Positions 36,100-48,260 of a stretch of 64,000 bases of DNA are shown one piece after another; the stretch's first letter is position 1, and each line of letters opens with the position of its first letter. The stretch is from Zoogloea sp. (GTDB taxonomy: Bacteria; Pseudomonadota; Gammaproteobacteria; Burkholderiales; Rhodocyclaceae), in the NCBI RefSeq assembly GCF_030157465.1, contig NZ_JAOAUU010000079.1, forward strand, positions 1 to 64,000. The letters are read 5' to 3'. Below the pieces are notes generated by a model. It did not search any database and was not told the DNA's origin. It saw only the letters and a program-made list of their open reading frames with translations. A program made the translations under genes and the position numbers.

Positions 36100-37329
36100 T
36101 TAAAAATTACGTTCGAACCAAGAGCGCACTCTTGAAAAAACCTGCCCTACATTGCGCGTCTGGCGGGCCTGAAGGCCGCGCCGTTTCTGGGCCGCGCCTT
36201 CCATCACGAGACCCATTGCGTTGGCGTAGCGCGGTTCGCAGACCACGTCGGCCAGCGCGCCGTCGTAGCGCGGGTAGCCGATGCGCACTGGCATGTGGAA
36301 AACCTCTTCGCCCAGCTCCACCATGCCCTGCATGACCGCGGCGCCGCCCGACAGCACGATGCCGGAAGACAACAGCTCCTCGTAGCCGCTGCGGCGCAGT
36401 TCGGCCTGGACCAGCTCGTAGAGTTCGCAGACACGCGGCTCGATCACATCGGCCAGAGCCTGGCGGGACAACTTGCGCGGCGGGCGATCGCCCACACCGG
36501 GCACTTCGATCATTTCGGAGGCGTCGGCCAGGGTGTGCATCGCAACACCGTGACGGATCTTGATCTCCTCGGCGTCGGCGGTCGGCGTGCGCAGGGCCAC
36601 GGCGATGTCGTTGGTCACCTGGTCGCCGGCAATTGGAATCACCGCGGTATGGCGGATCGCGCCCTGGGTGAACACGGCGAGGTCGGTGGTGCCGCCACCG
36701 ATATCGACGAGACAGACGCCGAGCTCCTTCTCGTCCTCGGAGAGGGTGGCGTAGCTGGACGCCAGCGGCTGCAGGACCAGGTCGAGCACTTCGAGGCCGC
36801 AGCGGCGCACGCACTTGACGATGTTCTGGGCGGCCGACACGGCGCCGGTAACGATGTGCACCTTGACCTCGAGACGCACGCCGCTCATGCCGATCGGCTC
36901 ACGCACGCCGTCCTGGCCGTCGATGACGAATTCCTGGGTGAGGATGTGCAGGATCTGCTGATCGGCCGGCAAGGGCATCGCACGGGCGGTTTCGATGACC
37001 CGCTCGACATCCATCGGCGAGACTTCCTTGTCCTTGATCGCCACCATGCCGTTGGAGTTGAAGCTGCGGATGTGGCTGCCGGCGATGCCGGTGTAAACAT
37101 CACGAATCTTGCACTCGGCCATCAGCTCCACTTCCTGGATGACCCGGGAAATGGCATCGACAGTGGCTTCGATGTTGACCACCACGCCCTTTTTGAGGCC
37201 CGACGAAGGCTGCGAGCCAAGCCCCACGACGACCATGCGGCCGTCGGGCTTGAGCTCGGCCACCACGCAGGTGATCTTGGAGGTGCCGATGTCGAGGCCG
37301 ACGATCAGTTCCTTGTATTCTTTACTCAT
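36100..37329 (-). CDS. ftsA: Cell division protein FtsA
   Basis: Actin-like ATPase that tethers FtsZ to the membrane. 409 aa; phosphate-1 motif VGLDIGTSKITCVV, phosphate-2 VDIGGGTTDL, adenosine motif IVLSGGAAVMQG, and a C-terminal amphipathic helix VFSRVRSWFERNF that binds the membrane. The ATG at 37329 shares one base with the ftsQ stop (TGATG). Confidence 0.98.
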   Translation of the reverse strand: MSKEYKELIVGLDIGTSKITCVVAELKPDGRMVVVGLGSQPSSGLKKGVVVNIEATVDAISRVIQEVELMAECKIRDVYTGIAGSHIRSFNSNGMVAIKDKEVSPMDVERVIETARAMPLPADQQILHILTQEFVIDGQDGVREPIGMSGVRLEVKVHIVTGAVSAAQNIVKCVRRCGLEVLDLVLQPLASSYATLSEDEKELGVCLVDIGGGTTDLAVFTQGAIRHTAVIPIAGDQVTNDIAVALRTPTADAEEIKIRHGVAMHTLADASEMIEVPGVGDRPPRKLSRQALADVIEPRVCELYELVQAELRRSGYEELLSSGIVLSGGAAVMQGMVELGEEVFHMPVRIGYPRYDGALADVVCEPRYANAMGLVMEGAAQKRRGLQARQTRNVGQVFSRVRSWFERNF

Positions 37330-38207
37330 CACTTCCCTTTTTTGCTCTCTTGCTTGCCCGACGGCTCAACTTGAATCGGCCGGAGGGCAAAACCACTGGG
37401 GTAGCGGAGATCGACCACCGCCACGTTCATGTTCAGTTGCGCCCTGGCTTTCGGGTAATACCCCACGAAGCGCGCCAGGCGCTCGTCAATGGGCGCCTTG
37501 CCCTGGTCATGGCCCAACTCGATGGTCAGGCCGTCTTCCATTTTGAGCTGCCAGGCCTCGCGCGCCGACAGGGACACGCCGACCAGCTGCTTGCCGAGCG
37601 GCCCGAGCTTGCCGGAGAACTCGTCGAACTTGGCCAGCAACACGCCGGACGAGCCTTCCGGCCCGCTGAAGACCGGCATTTTTGCGTTGCTGGCAGCGCT
37701 GAAGACTTCGCCGTAGCGGTTAACCAGGCGCATGTCGCCGGTTTCACCGACACGCCAGTAGGCCGAAGCAACGTGTTCCTCGAGGCGCACCTCGATGCCG
37801 CCCGGCCAACGCCGGCGCACGTCGGCGCGACGCACCCAGGGCAGCTTCTCGAAGGCTCCGCGCACGTCGTCCAGATCCACGGTAAAGAAATTTCCGCGCA
37901 GCGACGAGCGTGCCGCGTACTCGAGCTGGGCCGTGGTGACCTGGGCCAGCGGCGTGGTGACCACCACTTCGCGCAGCGGATAGACCGGCAGGCGGGACAG
38001 GGCGGCCACCGCGGCATAGCCGAGGCCGGCGGCACCGACCACCATCAGGGTGTCGGCAATGAGATTGAGGAGCTGGGGACGATCCCACAGCCCGTTGCCA
38101 CTTCCTTCGCGCACCGCAGCCGGGCGCGCAGCGCGCGCACGCTTGCCCTGGGCGGGCTTGGCGCCGGCCTCGAGCGGTACGTTGGAAGCGGTGCGTTCGT
38201 CAGCCAA
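37329..38207 (-). CDS. ftsQ: Cell division protein FtsQ
   Basis: Bitopic divisome protein: a basic, Ala-rich cytoplasmic tail (to about 50), one TM helix (about 52-75), a POTRA domain starting [14 protein letters not shown] and the FtsQ beta domain. 292 aa from a TTG at 38207, chosen because GGAG lies six bases upstream; another TTG at 38222 would add five residues. The gene overlaps the ddl stop by eight bases. Confidence 0.92.
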   Translation of the reverse strand: MADERTASNVPLEAGAKPAQGKRARAARPAAVREGSGNGLWDRPQLLNLIADTLMVVGAAGLGYAAVAALSRLPVYPLREVVVTTPLAQVTTAQLEYAARSSLRGNFFTVDLDDVRGAFEKLPWVRRADVRRRWPGGIEVRLEEHVASAYWRVGETGDMRLVNRYGEVFSAASNAKMPVFSGPEGSSGVLLAKFDEFSGKLGPLGKQLVGVSLSAREAWQLKMEDGLTIELGHDQGKAPIDERLARFVGYYPKARAQLNMNVAVVDLRYPSGFALRPIQVEPSGKQESKKGK

Positions 38208-39114
38208 GGCGCGCTCCGGCAAGAATTTCCAGGCACAGGGCTTCGAAGGACAGCCCCGAAACCCGGGCCGACATGGGCACCAGCGAGTGGTTGGTCATGC
38301 CCGGAGCGGTGTTGATTTCAAGCAGGGTGAAGCTGCCGTCGCCCTTCAGGATCAGGTCGGCGCGACCCCAGCCGCGGCACCCCAGAACCTTCGCGCAGCG
38401 CACGATGGCGGCCTGGATGTCCTTTTCGAGGGCCTCCGGCAGGCCGCTCGGGCAGTAATACTGGGTGTCGTCGGTGAAGTACTTGTTCTGGTAATCGTAG
38501 TTGCCACCCGGAGCAACGATGCGCACCAGCGGCAAGGCCCGCTCGCCCAGGAAGGGCGCGGTGAGTTCCTGGCCGGTGACGAACTCTTCGGCCAGCACCA
38601 GGGAATCGAATCTGGACGCCAGCTCCCAGGCACCCTTCAACTGGCTGGCCTCGGTCACCTTGGTGGCTCCCATGCTGGAGCCTTCATGCACCGGCTTTAC
38701 GAAGATCGGCAGACCGAGATCGGCGGCCACGGCGTCCCAGTCGGTCTGCTCGTCGAGGATCGCGAAGCGCGGTGTCGGCAGGCCGGAGGCCATCCAGACC
38801 AGCTTGGTACGCCATTTGTCCATCGCGATGGCGGATGCCATCACGCCGCTGCCGGTATAGGGAATGCCCATCAGCTCGAGCGCACCCTGCACCGTGCCGT
38901 CCTCGCCGCCACGGCCGTGCAACGCGATGAACGCGCGGTCAAAACCTTCCTCTTTCAGGATGTGCAGATCCCGCTCGGCGGGATCGAAGGCGTGGGCATC
39001 CACGCCGGCGCCCTGCAGGGCAGCCAGCACCGCACCGCCCGACATCAGGGAAATCTCGCGCTCGGCGGAGGTGCCGCCCAGCAGCACCGCCACTTTTCCG
39101 AATCGACCGCTCAC
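38200..39114 (-). CDS. ddl: D-alanine--D-alanine ligase
   Basis: ATP-grasp ligase making the D-Ala-D-Ala dipeptide of peptidoglycan. 304 aa; [18 protein letters not shown] at the start, [22 protein letters not shown] and [15 protein letters not shown] are diagnostic. GTG at 39114 follows the murC stop by one base and is preceded by AAGGTGG; the ATG at 39141 would lie inside murC without a good ribosome binding site. DdlB position in the cluster. Confidence 0.96.
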   Translation of the reverse strand: MSGRFGKVAVLLGGTSAEREISLMSGGAVLAALQGAGVDAHAFDPAERDLHILKEEGFDRAFIALHGRGGEDGTVQGALELMGIPYTGSGVMASAIAMDKWRTKLVWMASGLPTPRFAILDEQTDWDAVAADLGLPIFVKPVHEGSSMGATKVTEASQLKGAWELASRFDSLVLAEEFVTGQELTAPFLGERALPLVRIVAPGGNYDYQNKYFTDDTQYYCPSGLPEALEKDIQAAIVRCAKVLGCRGWGRADLILKGDGSFTLLEINTAPGMTNHSLVPMSARVSGLSFEALCLEILAGARLG

Positions 39115-39115
39115 T

Positions 39116-40522
<1,407 letters not shown>

Positions 40523-40532
40523 GTCGTTTCCT

Positions 40533-41591
40533 TTAAGCGGCGAGGCCAGCGCAGACGTCGGCGACACGGGCCGTGGCATCCGGCCTGGCACAGCCCCGGG
40601 CCTTGGTCGCCATGGCCAGCAGGCGCTCGCGATTCATTTCCTGCAGCAGCGTGGCAAGGCGCTGCGGCGTAAGTTCGGTTTGTGGCAACAGCACCGCCCC
40701 GCCGGCATCGGCGAGAAATCGGGCGTTACCGGTCTGGTGATCGTCGACCGCATGGGGAAAAGGCACCAGCACGCTGGCCACACCCACGGCGGCAAGCTCG
40801 GCCACGGTGAGGGCGCCGGCGCGGCAGATGACCAGATCGGCACTGGCGTAGCGCGCGGCCATGTCGTCGATGAAGGGCAGGAGTTCGCCCTCGACGCCGG
40901 CGGCCTTGTAAGCAGCTTTCAGGGCGTCGATCTGGCGGGTGCCGGCCTGGTGCGTGACCTGCGGACGATCAGCCGGCGCCAGCAGCGCCAGCGCTTTGGG
41001 CAGGGCGTCGTTGAGGGCTGCGGCGCCAAGGCTGCCACCCACCACCAGCACCTTGAGCGGGCCACTGCGGCCGGCAAAACGCTCGGCCGGCGGCGCCACT
41101 GCGGTGATGTCGGCACGCACCGGGTTGCCTATCCACTCGCCCTTTTTCAGAACATCGGGGAAGCCCGTGACGACCTTGTCGGCAACGCCGGCCAGCACAC
41201 GGTTGGCCAGCCCGGCGACGGAATTCTGTTCATGCACGACCACCGGCCGGCCGAGCAGGGCCGCCATCATGCCGCCAGGGAATGTTACGTAGCCTCCCAT
41301 GCCGAGCACCACGTCCGGTTTGACACGGCGGATCTGCCCCAGGGCCTGGGCAAAGCCGCGCAGCAGGTTGAAGGGCAGCAACAGCTTGCGCAGCAGGCCC
41401 TTGCCGCGCAGGGCGGTGAAGCGCACCCAAGCGACTTCGTAGCCGTTGGCCGGCACGATGCGGGCTTCCATCCCGTCCGGATTACCCATCCACACCACCC
41501 GCCAGCCGCGATCCCGCAGGGCGTCGGCAACCGCGAGGCCGGGATAGATATGGCCGCCAGTACCGCCGGCCATGACCATCAGGGTGGGCAT
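40533..41591 (-). CDS. murG: UDP-GlcNAc:lipid I N-acetylglucosaminyltransferase
   Basis: Peripheral membrane glycosyltransferase converting lipid I to lipid II. 352 aa; the [17 protein letters not shown] loop, [12 protein letters not shown], and donor-site [14 protein letters not shown] and [12 protein letters not shown] motifs are present. ATG overlaps the ftsW stop by one base (TGATG). Confidence 0.97.
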   Translation of the reverse strand: MPTLMVMAGGTGGHIYPGLAVADALRDRGWRVVWMGNPDGMEARIVPANGYEVAWVRFTALRGKGLLRKLLLPFNLLRGFAQALGQIRRVKPDVVLGMGGYVTFPGGMMAALLGRPVVVHEQNSVAGLANRVLAGVADKVVTGFPDVLKKGEWIGNPVRADITAVAPPAERFAGRSGPLKVLVVGGSLGAAALNDALPKALALLAPADRPQVTHQAGTRQIDALKAAYKAAGVEGELLPFIDDMAARYASADLVICRAGALTVAELAAVGVASVLVPFPHAVDDHQTGNARFLADAGGAVLLPQTELTPQRLATLLQEMNRERLLAMATKARGCARPDATARVADVCAGLAA

Positions 41592-42826
41592 CAGGCGTTA
41601 CCCCCCCGCATGATTTGTCTGTTCTCCCAGTCGATCCGCAGAAGAATGGCGAGCGCGACGCAGTTGGCGAGAATTCCCGAACCACCAAAACTCATCAGCG
41701 GCAGCGTCAGGCCCTTGGTGGGCAGGAGGCCCATATTGACGCCCATGTTGATGAACGACTGAACACCCAGCCAGATGCCGATGCCCTGGGCAACCAGGGC
41801 GGCAAAGTTGCGCTCCAGCGTCACGGCCTGCTTGCCGATGGCAAAGGCACGCTGGATCAGGATTCCAAACAGCACGACCACGGTCACCACGCCGGTAAAG
41901 CCGAGTTCCTCGGCGATCACTGCGAGCAGGAAGTCGGTATGGGCCTCGGGCAGGTAAAAAAGCTTCTCGATGCTTCCGCCAAGGCCAACGCCAAACCACT
42001 CGCCACGGCCGAACGCGATCAGCGCGTGAGAAAGCTGGTAACCCTTTCCGTAGGCGTCCTGCCACGGGTCCATGAAGCCGAGGATGCGCTGGCGGCGGTA
42101 TTCGGAGAAGGTGATCAGCAGTACGAAGCCGATCGTCGCCACGATGGCGAGCAGCACGAAAAGGCGCACATTGATGCCGCCCAGAAAGAGCACACCGAAG
42201 GCAATCGCGGTGATCACCACAAAGGCGCCGAAGTCCGGCTCCTTCAGCAACAGGAAGCCGACAAACAGGATCACCGCGGCCATCGGCGCGAAACCCTGCT
42301 TGAAGCTGCCCATCAGCGGCAGCTTGCGGGCGGTGTAATCCGCGGCGTAAAGCGCGGCAAAAAGCTTCATCAGCTCGGAAGGCTGGAGATTGACGACGCC
42401 GAGCGGCAGCCAGCGGCGAGCGCCGTTCACGTCACGCCCGATGCCGGGGATCAATACGATCAGGAGCAGGACGACCCCGCCGATGAACAGCCACGGCGCC
42501 ATCTCCTGCCAGGCCCGCATCGGGAGCTGAAAGGCCACCACCCCGGCGATCACGCCGATGGCGAGAAAGACCGCGTGGCGCACGAGGAAATAGGCCGGTT
42601 GGTGGCCGAACATGCGGCTGCCTTCGGCGGTGGCAATCGAGGCCGAGAACACCATGACCAGCCCAAGCAGCAGCAACGCCGCGGCGGACCAGATCAGCCA
42701 GGGATCAAGCTCGCGAGGCTGGCCGAGGGGCTGCATCAGGCGGTTTACCGCGCGACTCGTCTCCGGCGCAGTGCTGTCACCGGTGTGGCGGGCGAAGAAG
42801 CCGGACAGGCTGGCAACGAGTTTCAT
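41591..42826 (-). CDS. ftsW: Septal peptidoglycan glycosyltransferase FtsW
   Basis: SEDS-family polymerase that works with FtsI at the septum. 411 aa, ten TM helices; [17 protein letters not shown], the catalytic region and the C-terminal [20 protein letters not shown] signature are clear. ATGA overlap with murD. Confidence 0.97.
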   Translation of the reverse strand: MKLVASLSGFFARHTGDSTAPETSRAVNRLMQPLGQPRELDPWLIWSAAALLLLGLVMVFSASIATAEGSRMFGHQPAYFLVRHAVFLAIGVIAGVVAFQLPMRAWQEMAPWLFIGGVVLLLIVLIPGIGRDVNGARRWLPLGVVNLQPSELMKLFAALYAADYTARKLPLMGSFKQGFAPMAAVILFVGFLLLKEPDFGAFVVITAIAFGVLFLGGINVRLFVLLAIVATIGFVLLITFSEYRRQRILGFMDPWQDAYGKGYQLSHALIAFGRGEWFGVGLGGSIEKLFYLPEAHTDFLLAVIAEELGFTGVVTVVVLFGILIQRAFAIGKQAVTLERNFAALVAQGIGIWLGVQSFINMGVNMGLLPTKGLTLPLMSFGGSGILANCVALAILLRIDWENRQIMRGGNA

Positions 42827-44217
42827 ACGAGGCTGACGGAAGGCAAGCGCTGCACGGCGTCAATGAAGACCTGGGCGCGGTGAGCGTAGTTGCGGAACAT
42901 GTCGAGACTGGCACAGGCGGGTGACAGCAACACCACGTCGCAGGCTTGGGCACGGGCATTGGCCTCCAGCACGGCGGCGTCCATGTCGGTGGCACGCACC
43001 AGCGCCACACCGCAACCGGCCACGGCGGCTTCGATGGCCTCGGCGTCGCGGCCGATCAACACCACGGCGCGGGCATATCGGGCGAAGGCATCCTTCAGCG
43101 GCGAGAAATCCTGGCCCTTGCCATCGCCGCCAGCGATCAGCACGACCTTCCGGCGCAGCCCTTCGAGCGCGGCAACGGTGGCGCCGACATTGGTGCCCTT
43201 GGAGTCGTCGTAATAAATCACGCCATCAGTGCGTTCGGCCACTTTCTCGACCCGGTGCGGCAAGCCGCGAAAGGCCTTGAGCGCGGCGACGAGCGGCGCG
43301 CGGGGCAGCCCGGCCGCCTCGCACAGGGCCAGCGCAGCCAGCGCATTGGCGACGTTGTGGCTGCCGGCCAGCTGCATGTCGGCGCGGCGCAGCAGTTTTT
43401 CATTTCCGCGAGCCAGCCATTCGCCGTCGTCGGCATGCACCACACCGAAATCATCGGAACAGGCCGGCGCATCGACACCGAAGGTGAACACCCGCCGGCC
43501 CGGCAGCGCCATGGCCATCACGCGGGCATCTTCGCGGTTCAGTACCTGCACGCCGGAGCCCTGAAAAACGGCAGCCTTGGTGGCGGCGTAATCGTCGAGG
43601 CCGGTGTAGCGGTCGAGGTGATCGTCGGTAACGTTGAGTACCGTTGCAGAAACCGCCTCCAGCGCCGGCCGGGTTTCGAGCTGGAAACTGGACAGTTCCA
43701 GCACCCACACCTGCGGCAGCGCCTCTTTCGCGTCGAGGCGGGCCATCAGCACATCAAGCGCGGCCGGGCTGATGTTGCCGGCCACGACACCATCCTGCCC
43801 CGTGGCGCGAACCATCTCGCCGGCCAGGGTGGTGGTGGTGGTCTTGCCGTTGGTTCCGGTGATGGCAATGATCCGGGAGCGATCGCCGGCGCCCTGCTCA
43901 CGCAGGGCATCGGCCAGCAGATCCATCTCGCCGACAACCAGGACGCCCCGGGCTTTCGCGGCCTGGACCAGCGGCTGGCGGGGATCGATGCCGGGACTGA
44001 TGGCAATGCGCCCGACGCCATCGAGCAGAGAATCCGTGAAAGGGCCGGTGACGATCTCGACGCCAGGCACTTCGGCGCGCAGGCGATCGACGCCCGGCGG
44101 CGCGTCGCGGGAATCCGCCACCCGCAGGGCCACACCCTGGCGGGCCAGCCAGCGGGCCATCGCCAGGCCGGATTCGCCAAGGCCGAGAACGAGGGTGAGA
44201 TCGGTGCGGGCCATCAT
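42823..44217 (-). CDS. murD: UDP-N-acetylmuramoyl-L-alanine--D-glutamate ligase
   Basis: Second Mur ligase. 464 aa; N-terminal [20 protein letters not shown]-binding [27 protein letters not shown] and [15 protein letters not shown] are diagnostic. Start ATG-ATG at 44217, three bases after the mraY stop. Confidence 0.97.
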   Translation of the reverse strand: MMARTDLTLVLGLGESGLAMARWLARQGVALRVADSRDAPPGVDRLRAEVPGVEIVTGPFTDSLLDGVGRIAISPGIDPRQPLVQAAKARGVLVVGEMDLLADALREQGAGDRSRIIAITGTNGKTTTTTLAGEMVRATGQDGVVAGNISPAALDVLMARLDAKEALPQVWVLELSSFQLETRPALEAVSATVLNVTDDHLDRYTGLDDYAATKAAVFQGSGVQVLNREDARVMAMALPGRRVFTFGVDAPACSDDFGVVHADDGEWLARGNEKLLRRADMQLAGSHNVANALAALALCEAAGLPRAPLVAALKAFRGLPHRVEKVAERTDGVIYYDDSKGTNVGATVAALEGLRRKVVLIAGGDGKGQDFSPLKDAFARYARAVVLIGRDAEAIEAAVAGCGVALVRATDMDAAVLEANARAQACDVVLLSPACASLDMFRNYAHRAQVFIDAVQRLPSVSLV

Positions 44218-44220
44218 CGC

Positions 44221-45309
44221 TTACCGCAGCTTGAGTGTGGACAGCCCGAACAGCACGAGCATGATGGTGATGATCCAGAAGCGCACCACCACCTGGGTTT
44301 CCTTCCAGCCACCGAGTTCATAGTGGTGATGCAGCGGCGCCATGCGGAAGATCCGTTTGCCGCCGGTGTATTTGAAGTACAGCACCTGCACCATCACCGA
44401 CAGGGCTTCGGCCACGAAGAGGCCACCCATGATGAAGAGGACGATTTCCTGGCGGACGATCACCGCGATGGTGCCCATCGCCGCGCCGAGGGCCAGCGCC
44501 CCCACGTCGCCCATGAAGACTTCCGCCGGGTAGGCGTTGAACCACAGGAAACCAAGCCCCGCACCGGCGATCGCACCGCAGATCACCGCCATTTCGCCGG
44601 CGCCCGGGATGTAGGGCACACCCAGATATTTGGAAAAACCCATGTGGCCGGCCACGTAGGCAAAAATCGCCAGCGCCGCGCTGACCATCACGGTCGGCAT
44701 GATCGCCAAGCCGTCGAGGCCGTCGGTGAGGTTCACCGAGTGGCTGGTGCCGTTGATGACGAAGTAGCTCAGGATGATGAAACCGATCACGCCCAGCGGA
44801 TAGCTCACCGCCTTGAAGAAGGGCACGATCAGTTCGAGCTGGGCCGGGAGCGTGGCCGTGAGCCCGAGGAAACTTGCCGCGGCAAGGGCAATCGCCGAGG
44901 TCCAGAAATACTTCCAGCGGCTCGCCAGCCCCTTCGGGTCGCGGTACACCACTTTCTTCCAGTCATCGACCCAGCCGACCACACCAAAACCGAGGGTGAC
45001 AAAGAGCACCACCCACACGTACTTGTTGCGCAGATCGCCCCACAGCAGGGTGGTGACGGAAATCGAGATGAGGATCAGCACGCCGCCCATGGTCGGGGTG
45101 CCCGCCTTGGTGAGGTGCGACTTGGGGCCGTCGTCGCGCACGGCCTGACCGATTTTCTTGGCGGCCAGCCAGCGGATCACGAGGGGCCCGAAAACCAGCG
45201 AAAGGACGAGCGCCGTACCCGCCGCCAGCATGGTGCGCAGCGTGATGTAACCGAACACGTTGAAGAAACGCGCATCCTTGCCGAGCCACAGGGCCAGTTC
45301 AAGCAGCAT
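44221..45309 (-). CDS. mraY: Phospho-N-acetylmuramoyl-pentapeptide transferase
   Basis: Integral membrane enzyme forming lipid I on undecaprenyl phosphate. 362 aa, ten TM helices; GTPTMGG near residue 75, the [12 protein letters not shown] catalytic loop, GDVGALALG and [15 protein letters not shown] (HHH motif) all present. It follows murF after a 60-bp gap, the second-largest gap inside the mur gene run. Confidence 0.98.
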   Translation of the reverse strand: MLLELALWLGKDARFFNVFGYITLRTMLAAGTALVLSLVFGPLVIRWLAAKKIGQAVRDDGPKSHLTKAGTPTMGGVLILISISVTTLLWGDLRNKYVWVVLFVTLGFGVVGWVDDWKKVVYRDPKGLASRWKYFWTSAIALAAASFLGLTATLPAQLELIVPFFKAVSYPLGVIGFIILSYFVINGTSHSVNLTDGLDGLAIMPTVMVSAALAIFAYVAGHMGFSKYLGVPYIPGAGEMAVICGAIAGAGLGFLWFNAYPAEVFMGDVGALALGAAMGTIAVIVRQEIVLFIMGGLFVAEALSVMVQVLYFKYTGGKRIFRMAPLHHHYELGGWKETQVVVRFWIITIMLVLFGLSTLKLR

Positions 45310-45369
45310 GACGTCGCCCCCGAATCGTTACGGAAGAAACTGCACTCATTCCTGCACTACAAAAACTCA

Positions 45370-46746
45370 TCAAACCTTCTCCGCGAGGGCGTCGACGACC
45401 CGTTCCATCTTCATGAAACGCGAGCCCTTGACGAGCACCACCGTGTTTTCGTTCAGTTCCGCCTTCACCGCCGCGACGAGATCGTCGAGCCGGGTGAAGT
45501 GGTAACCCCCTTCGCCGAAGTTGCGCGCGGCAACCTCGCTCATTTCACCCAGCCCGAACAGAAAATCGACGCCCTCGCTCTTCGCGTAGCCGCCGATCTC
45601 GTCGTGGTACTGGAAACTCTGCTCGCCGATCTCCCCCATGTCGCCGATCACGAGGATCTTGCGGCCGGGTGTGGCCGCCAGCACCGCGATACCGGCGCGC
45701 ATCGAGTCGGGGTTGGCGTTGTAGCTGTCGTCGATGAGCACCGCACCGCCGGCGCCCTTGCGCAGGTGCAGGCGGCCGGCCGTGCCGGTGTAGCCGCCCA
45801 GCCCTTCAGCCACCGCGGCCAAGGAAGTGCCCGCGGCCAGACAGGCCGCTGCGGCAGCCAGTGCGTTGCGCACGTTGTGCTGCCCCGGCACCTGCAAGCG
45901 GAAATTCGTGTCGCCCTGCGGCGACGTGAGCGCCACGTCGCTGGCAAAACCGTGGATCGTGCAGCGGGCAGTGACATCGGCCCCGGCCGACAAGCCAAAC
46001 GTAAGCGTGCGGCGGCCGGCGTTGATGGCTTTCCAGTAGCCGGCAAACGCATCGTCGGCGTTGATCACCGCCACGCCGTCCGCAGCCAGGCCGTCGTAAA
46101 TGGCGCCTTTTTCGCGCGCCACTTCGTTCACGCTGCCCATGCCCTGAAGGTGGGCGCGCTGGGCATTGTTCACCAGCGCCACAGTGGGCCGTGCCAGCTG
46201 GGTGAGATAGCCGATCTCACCGGGGCGGTTCATGCCCATCTCGATGACGGCTGCGCGGTGGTTGCCGGACATGCGCAGCAGCATCAGCGGCAAACCGATG
46301 TCGTTGTTCAGGTTGCCCTTGGTGGCCAGCACGGCAAGGTCGGGATCGAAACCGTCGATGCGGGCCTGGGCGCGCAGGATGACGGCGCACATTTCCTTGA
46401 CGGTTGTCTTGCCGTTGCTGCCGGTAATGCCGATCAGCGGCAGCTCGAAACGCGAGCGCCACCCCGCGGCAAGCTGGCCAAGACCCAGGCGGGTGTCCTC
46501 GACGACCAGCAGGGGCAAGGGAACCGGGTTGGTCGCGGCCCAGGCACGATCGACCATCGCCGCCACGGCGCCTTGAGCAGCCAAGGCCGTGACGAACTCA
46601 TGGCCGTCGAAGCGGTCGCCGCGCAGGGCGACAAAAAGCTGACCGGACTGGATGGCCCGGGAGTCGGTACTGACCGACTGGAAGTACACATTGCCGCCCA
46701 CCGCGGTGCCGTCGGTCGCCAGTGCGGCTTCCTGAAGATCCATCAT
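45370..46746 (-). CDS. murF: UDP-MurNAc-tripeptide--D-Ala-D-Ala ligase
   Basis: Last cytoplasmic Mur ligase. 458 aa; VSTDSRAIQSGQLFVALRG, ATP-binding ITGSNGKTTVKEM, and DDSYNANPDSMRAGI are diagnostic. The ATG at 46746 overlaps the murE stop (ATGA). Confidence 0.97.
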   Translation of the reverse strand: MMDLQEAALATDGTAVGGNVYFQSVSTDSRAIQSGQLFVALRGDRFDGHEFVTALAAQGAVAAMVDRAWAATNPVPLPLLVVEDTRLGLGQLAAGWRSRFELPLIGITGSNGKTTVKEMCAVILRAQARIDGFDPDLAVLATKGNLNNDIGLPLMLLRMSGNHRAAVIEMGMNRPGEIGYLTQLARPTVALVNNAQRAHLQGMGSVNEVAREKGAIYDGLAADGVAVINADDAFAGYWKAINAGRRTLTFGLSAGADVTARCTIHGFASDVALTSPQGDTNFRLQVPGQHNVRNALAAAAACLAAGTSLAAVAEGLGGYTGTAGRLHLRKGAGGAVLIDDSYNANPDSMRAGIAVLAATPGRKILVIGDMGEIGEQSFQYHDEIGGYAKSEGVDFLFGLGEMSEVAARNFGEGGYHFTRLDDLVAAVKAELNENTVVLVKGSRFMKMERVVDALAEKV

Positions 46747-48260
46747 GACAGGGCTCCCTGGGCGTTGTTCCAGGCTTCAAGGGCGGCGCGGGTTTGTTCC
46801 ACGTCAGAAAAGGGGTGGCGTACGCCGTTGATTTCCTGGTAGGGCTCGTGACCCTTGCCGGCGATGACGATCACGTCGTCGGCCGCAGCTTCGAGGATCG
46901 CGCGGCGAATCGCCTCGGCCCTGTCGGGGATGGTTGCAACGCTTTCCCCGGCGCCAGCCGCGATGTCACGCAGGATGGCCTGCGGATCCTCGTTGCGGGG
47001 GTTGTCACAGGTCAGCACGACCTGATCGGCGAGGCGGCGAGCCACTTCACCCATCAGCGGACGCTTGCCCGGATCACGCTCGCCGCCGCAGCCGAAGACA
47101 CACACAAGGCGGCCGTTACGAGCCTTGACCGTGGGCCGCACGGCCGCCAGCACCTGCTCGAGCGCATCCGGTGAATGGGCGTAGTCGACCACCACCAGCG
47201 GATCGCCGACGCCACCCAGGGTTTGCATGCGCCCGAGGGGCGGGGTCAGATCTTCGGCCACCGTGGCGGCATCCTCGAGCGAAAAACCCGACGCCATCAG
47301 CGTGCCGATCACGGCCAGAAGGTTGGAAACGTTGAACTGCCCGACGACGTTGGGACACAGATCAGCCGATTCACTGCCACATCGGGCGGTAAAGCGGAGG
47401 CCCGCCGCAGTTGTCGTCAGCCGGTCGGCGACGATGACCCGGTTGACCGGTGCTGCGTCGGCATTGGTTGGCACAAGCGTGTATCCAATGACCTGCATGC
47501 CCTTGCCCGCCAGGCGCCGGGCCTGTTCCACGCCAAAACGGTCATCGAGATTGAGCACCACCGCCTTGAGCCCCGGCATGTCGAACAAGCGGGCCTTGGC
47601 GGCACCGTAGCTTTCCATGCTGCCGTGGTAATCGAGGTGATCGCGGGTCAGGTTGGTATGCACGGCCACATCAAAACAGAGGCCGTTCAGGCGCTCCTGG
47701 TCGAGGCCGATGGACGACACCTCCATCGCCGCCACGTCGGCACCGGAATCGCGAAAGCCGGCCAGAGTGCGGTGCAGGGTCAGGCTGTCGGGCGTGGTGT
47801 TGATGCTTTCGGCCAAGGCGCCGGGAAAGCCGATGCCGAGAGTGCCGATCACACCACACTTGCGTCCGAGGGCCGTGAATGCGCGGGACAGCCACTGGGT
47901 GACGGAGGTTTTGCCGTTGGTGCCGGTCACGCCAATCAGCCACATGGACTCGGACGGATGACCATAAACCTCATGGGCCAGGTAGCCGGAGAGCGACGCG
48001 AGACCATTCACAGGCAGATTGACCACCTGAAGGCTGGTGTCCCAGACATGACCGTGCTGCTCCCACAGGACGGCGGCTGCGCCGGCCTGCACGGCGTCGG
48101 CGATGAAGCGGCGACCATCCACCCGGTGCCCCGGACACGCAAGAAAGACATCGCCGGCACGCACCTGGCGCGAGTCAACGCACAGCCGGCCGACTTCGAC
48201 GCCTGCGGCAGCCAGCCTGGTGAGGATTTTCTGGGCAGCCTGCTGCGGATTCACGCTCAC
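46743..48260 (-). CDS. murE: UDP-MurNAc-L-Ala-D-Glu--2,6-diaminopimelate ligase
   Basis: Adds the third residue of the stem peptide. 505 aa; VDSRQVRAGDVFLACPG, ATP-binding VTGTNGKTSVTQW, and DNPRNEDP, the motif that selects meso-diaminopimelate over lysine. GTG at 48260 overlaps the ftsI stop (GTGA). Confidence 0.97.
   Translation of the reverse strand: MSVNPQQAAQKILTRLAAAGVEVGRLCVDSRQVRAGDVFLACPGHRVDGRRFIADAVQAGAAAVLWEQHGHVWDTSLQVVNLPVNGLASLSGYLAHEVYGHPSESMWLIGVTGTNGKTSVTQWLSRAFTALGRKCGVIGTLGIGFPGALAESINTTPDSLTLHRTLAGFRDSGADVAAMEVSSIGLDQERLNGLCFDVAVHTNLTRDHLDYHGSMESYGAAKARLFDMPGLKAVVLNLDDRFGVEQARRLAGKGMQVIGYTLVPTNADAAPVNRVIVADRLTTTAAGLRFTARCGSESADLCPNVVGQFNVSNLLAVIGTLMASGFSLEDAATVAEDLTPPLGRMQTLGGVGDPLVVVDYAHSPDALEQVLAAVRPTVKARNGRLVCVFGCGGERDPGKRPLMGEVARRLADQVVLTCDNPRNEDPQAILRDIAAGAGESVATIPDRAEAIRRAILEAAADDVIVIAGKGHEPYQEINGVRHPFSDVEQTRAALEAWNNAQGALS

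Noticed and set aside
42946-46842. 1298-aa plus-strand open frame
   Set aside because: Longest frame in the window but antisense to murD, mraY and murF, which are unambiguous.
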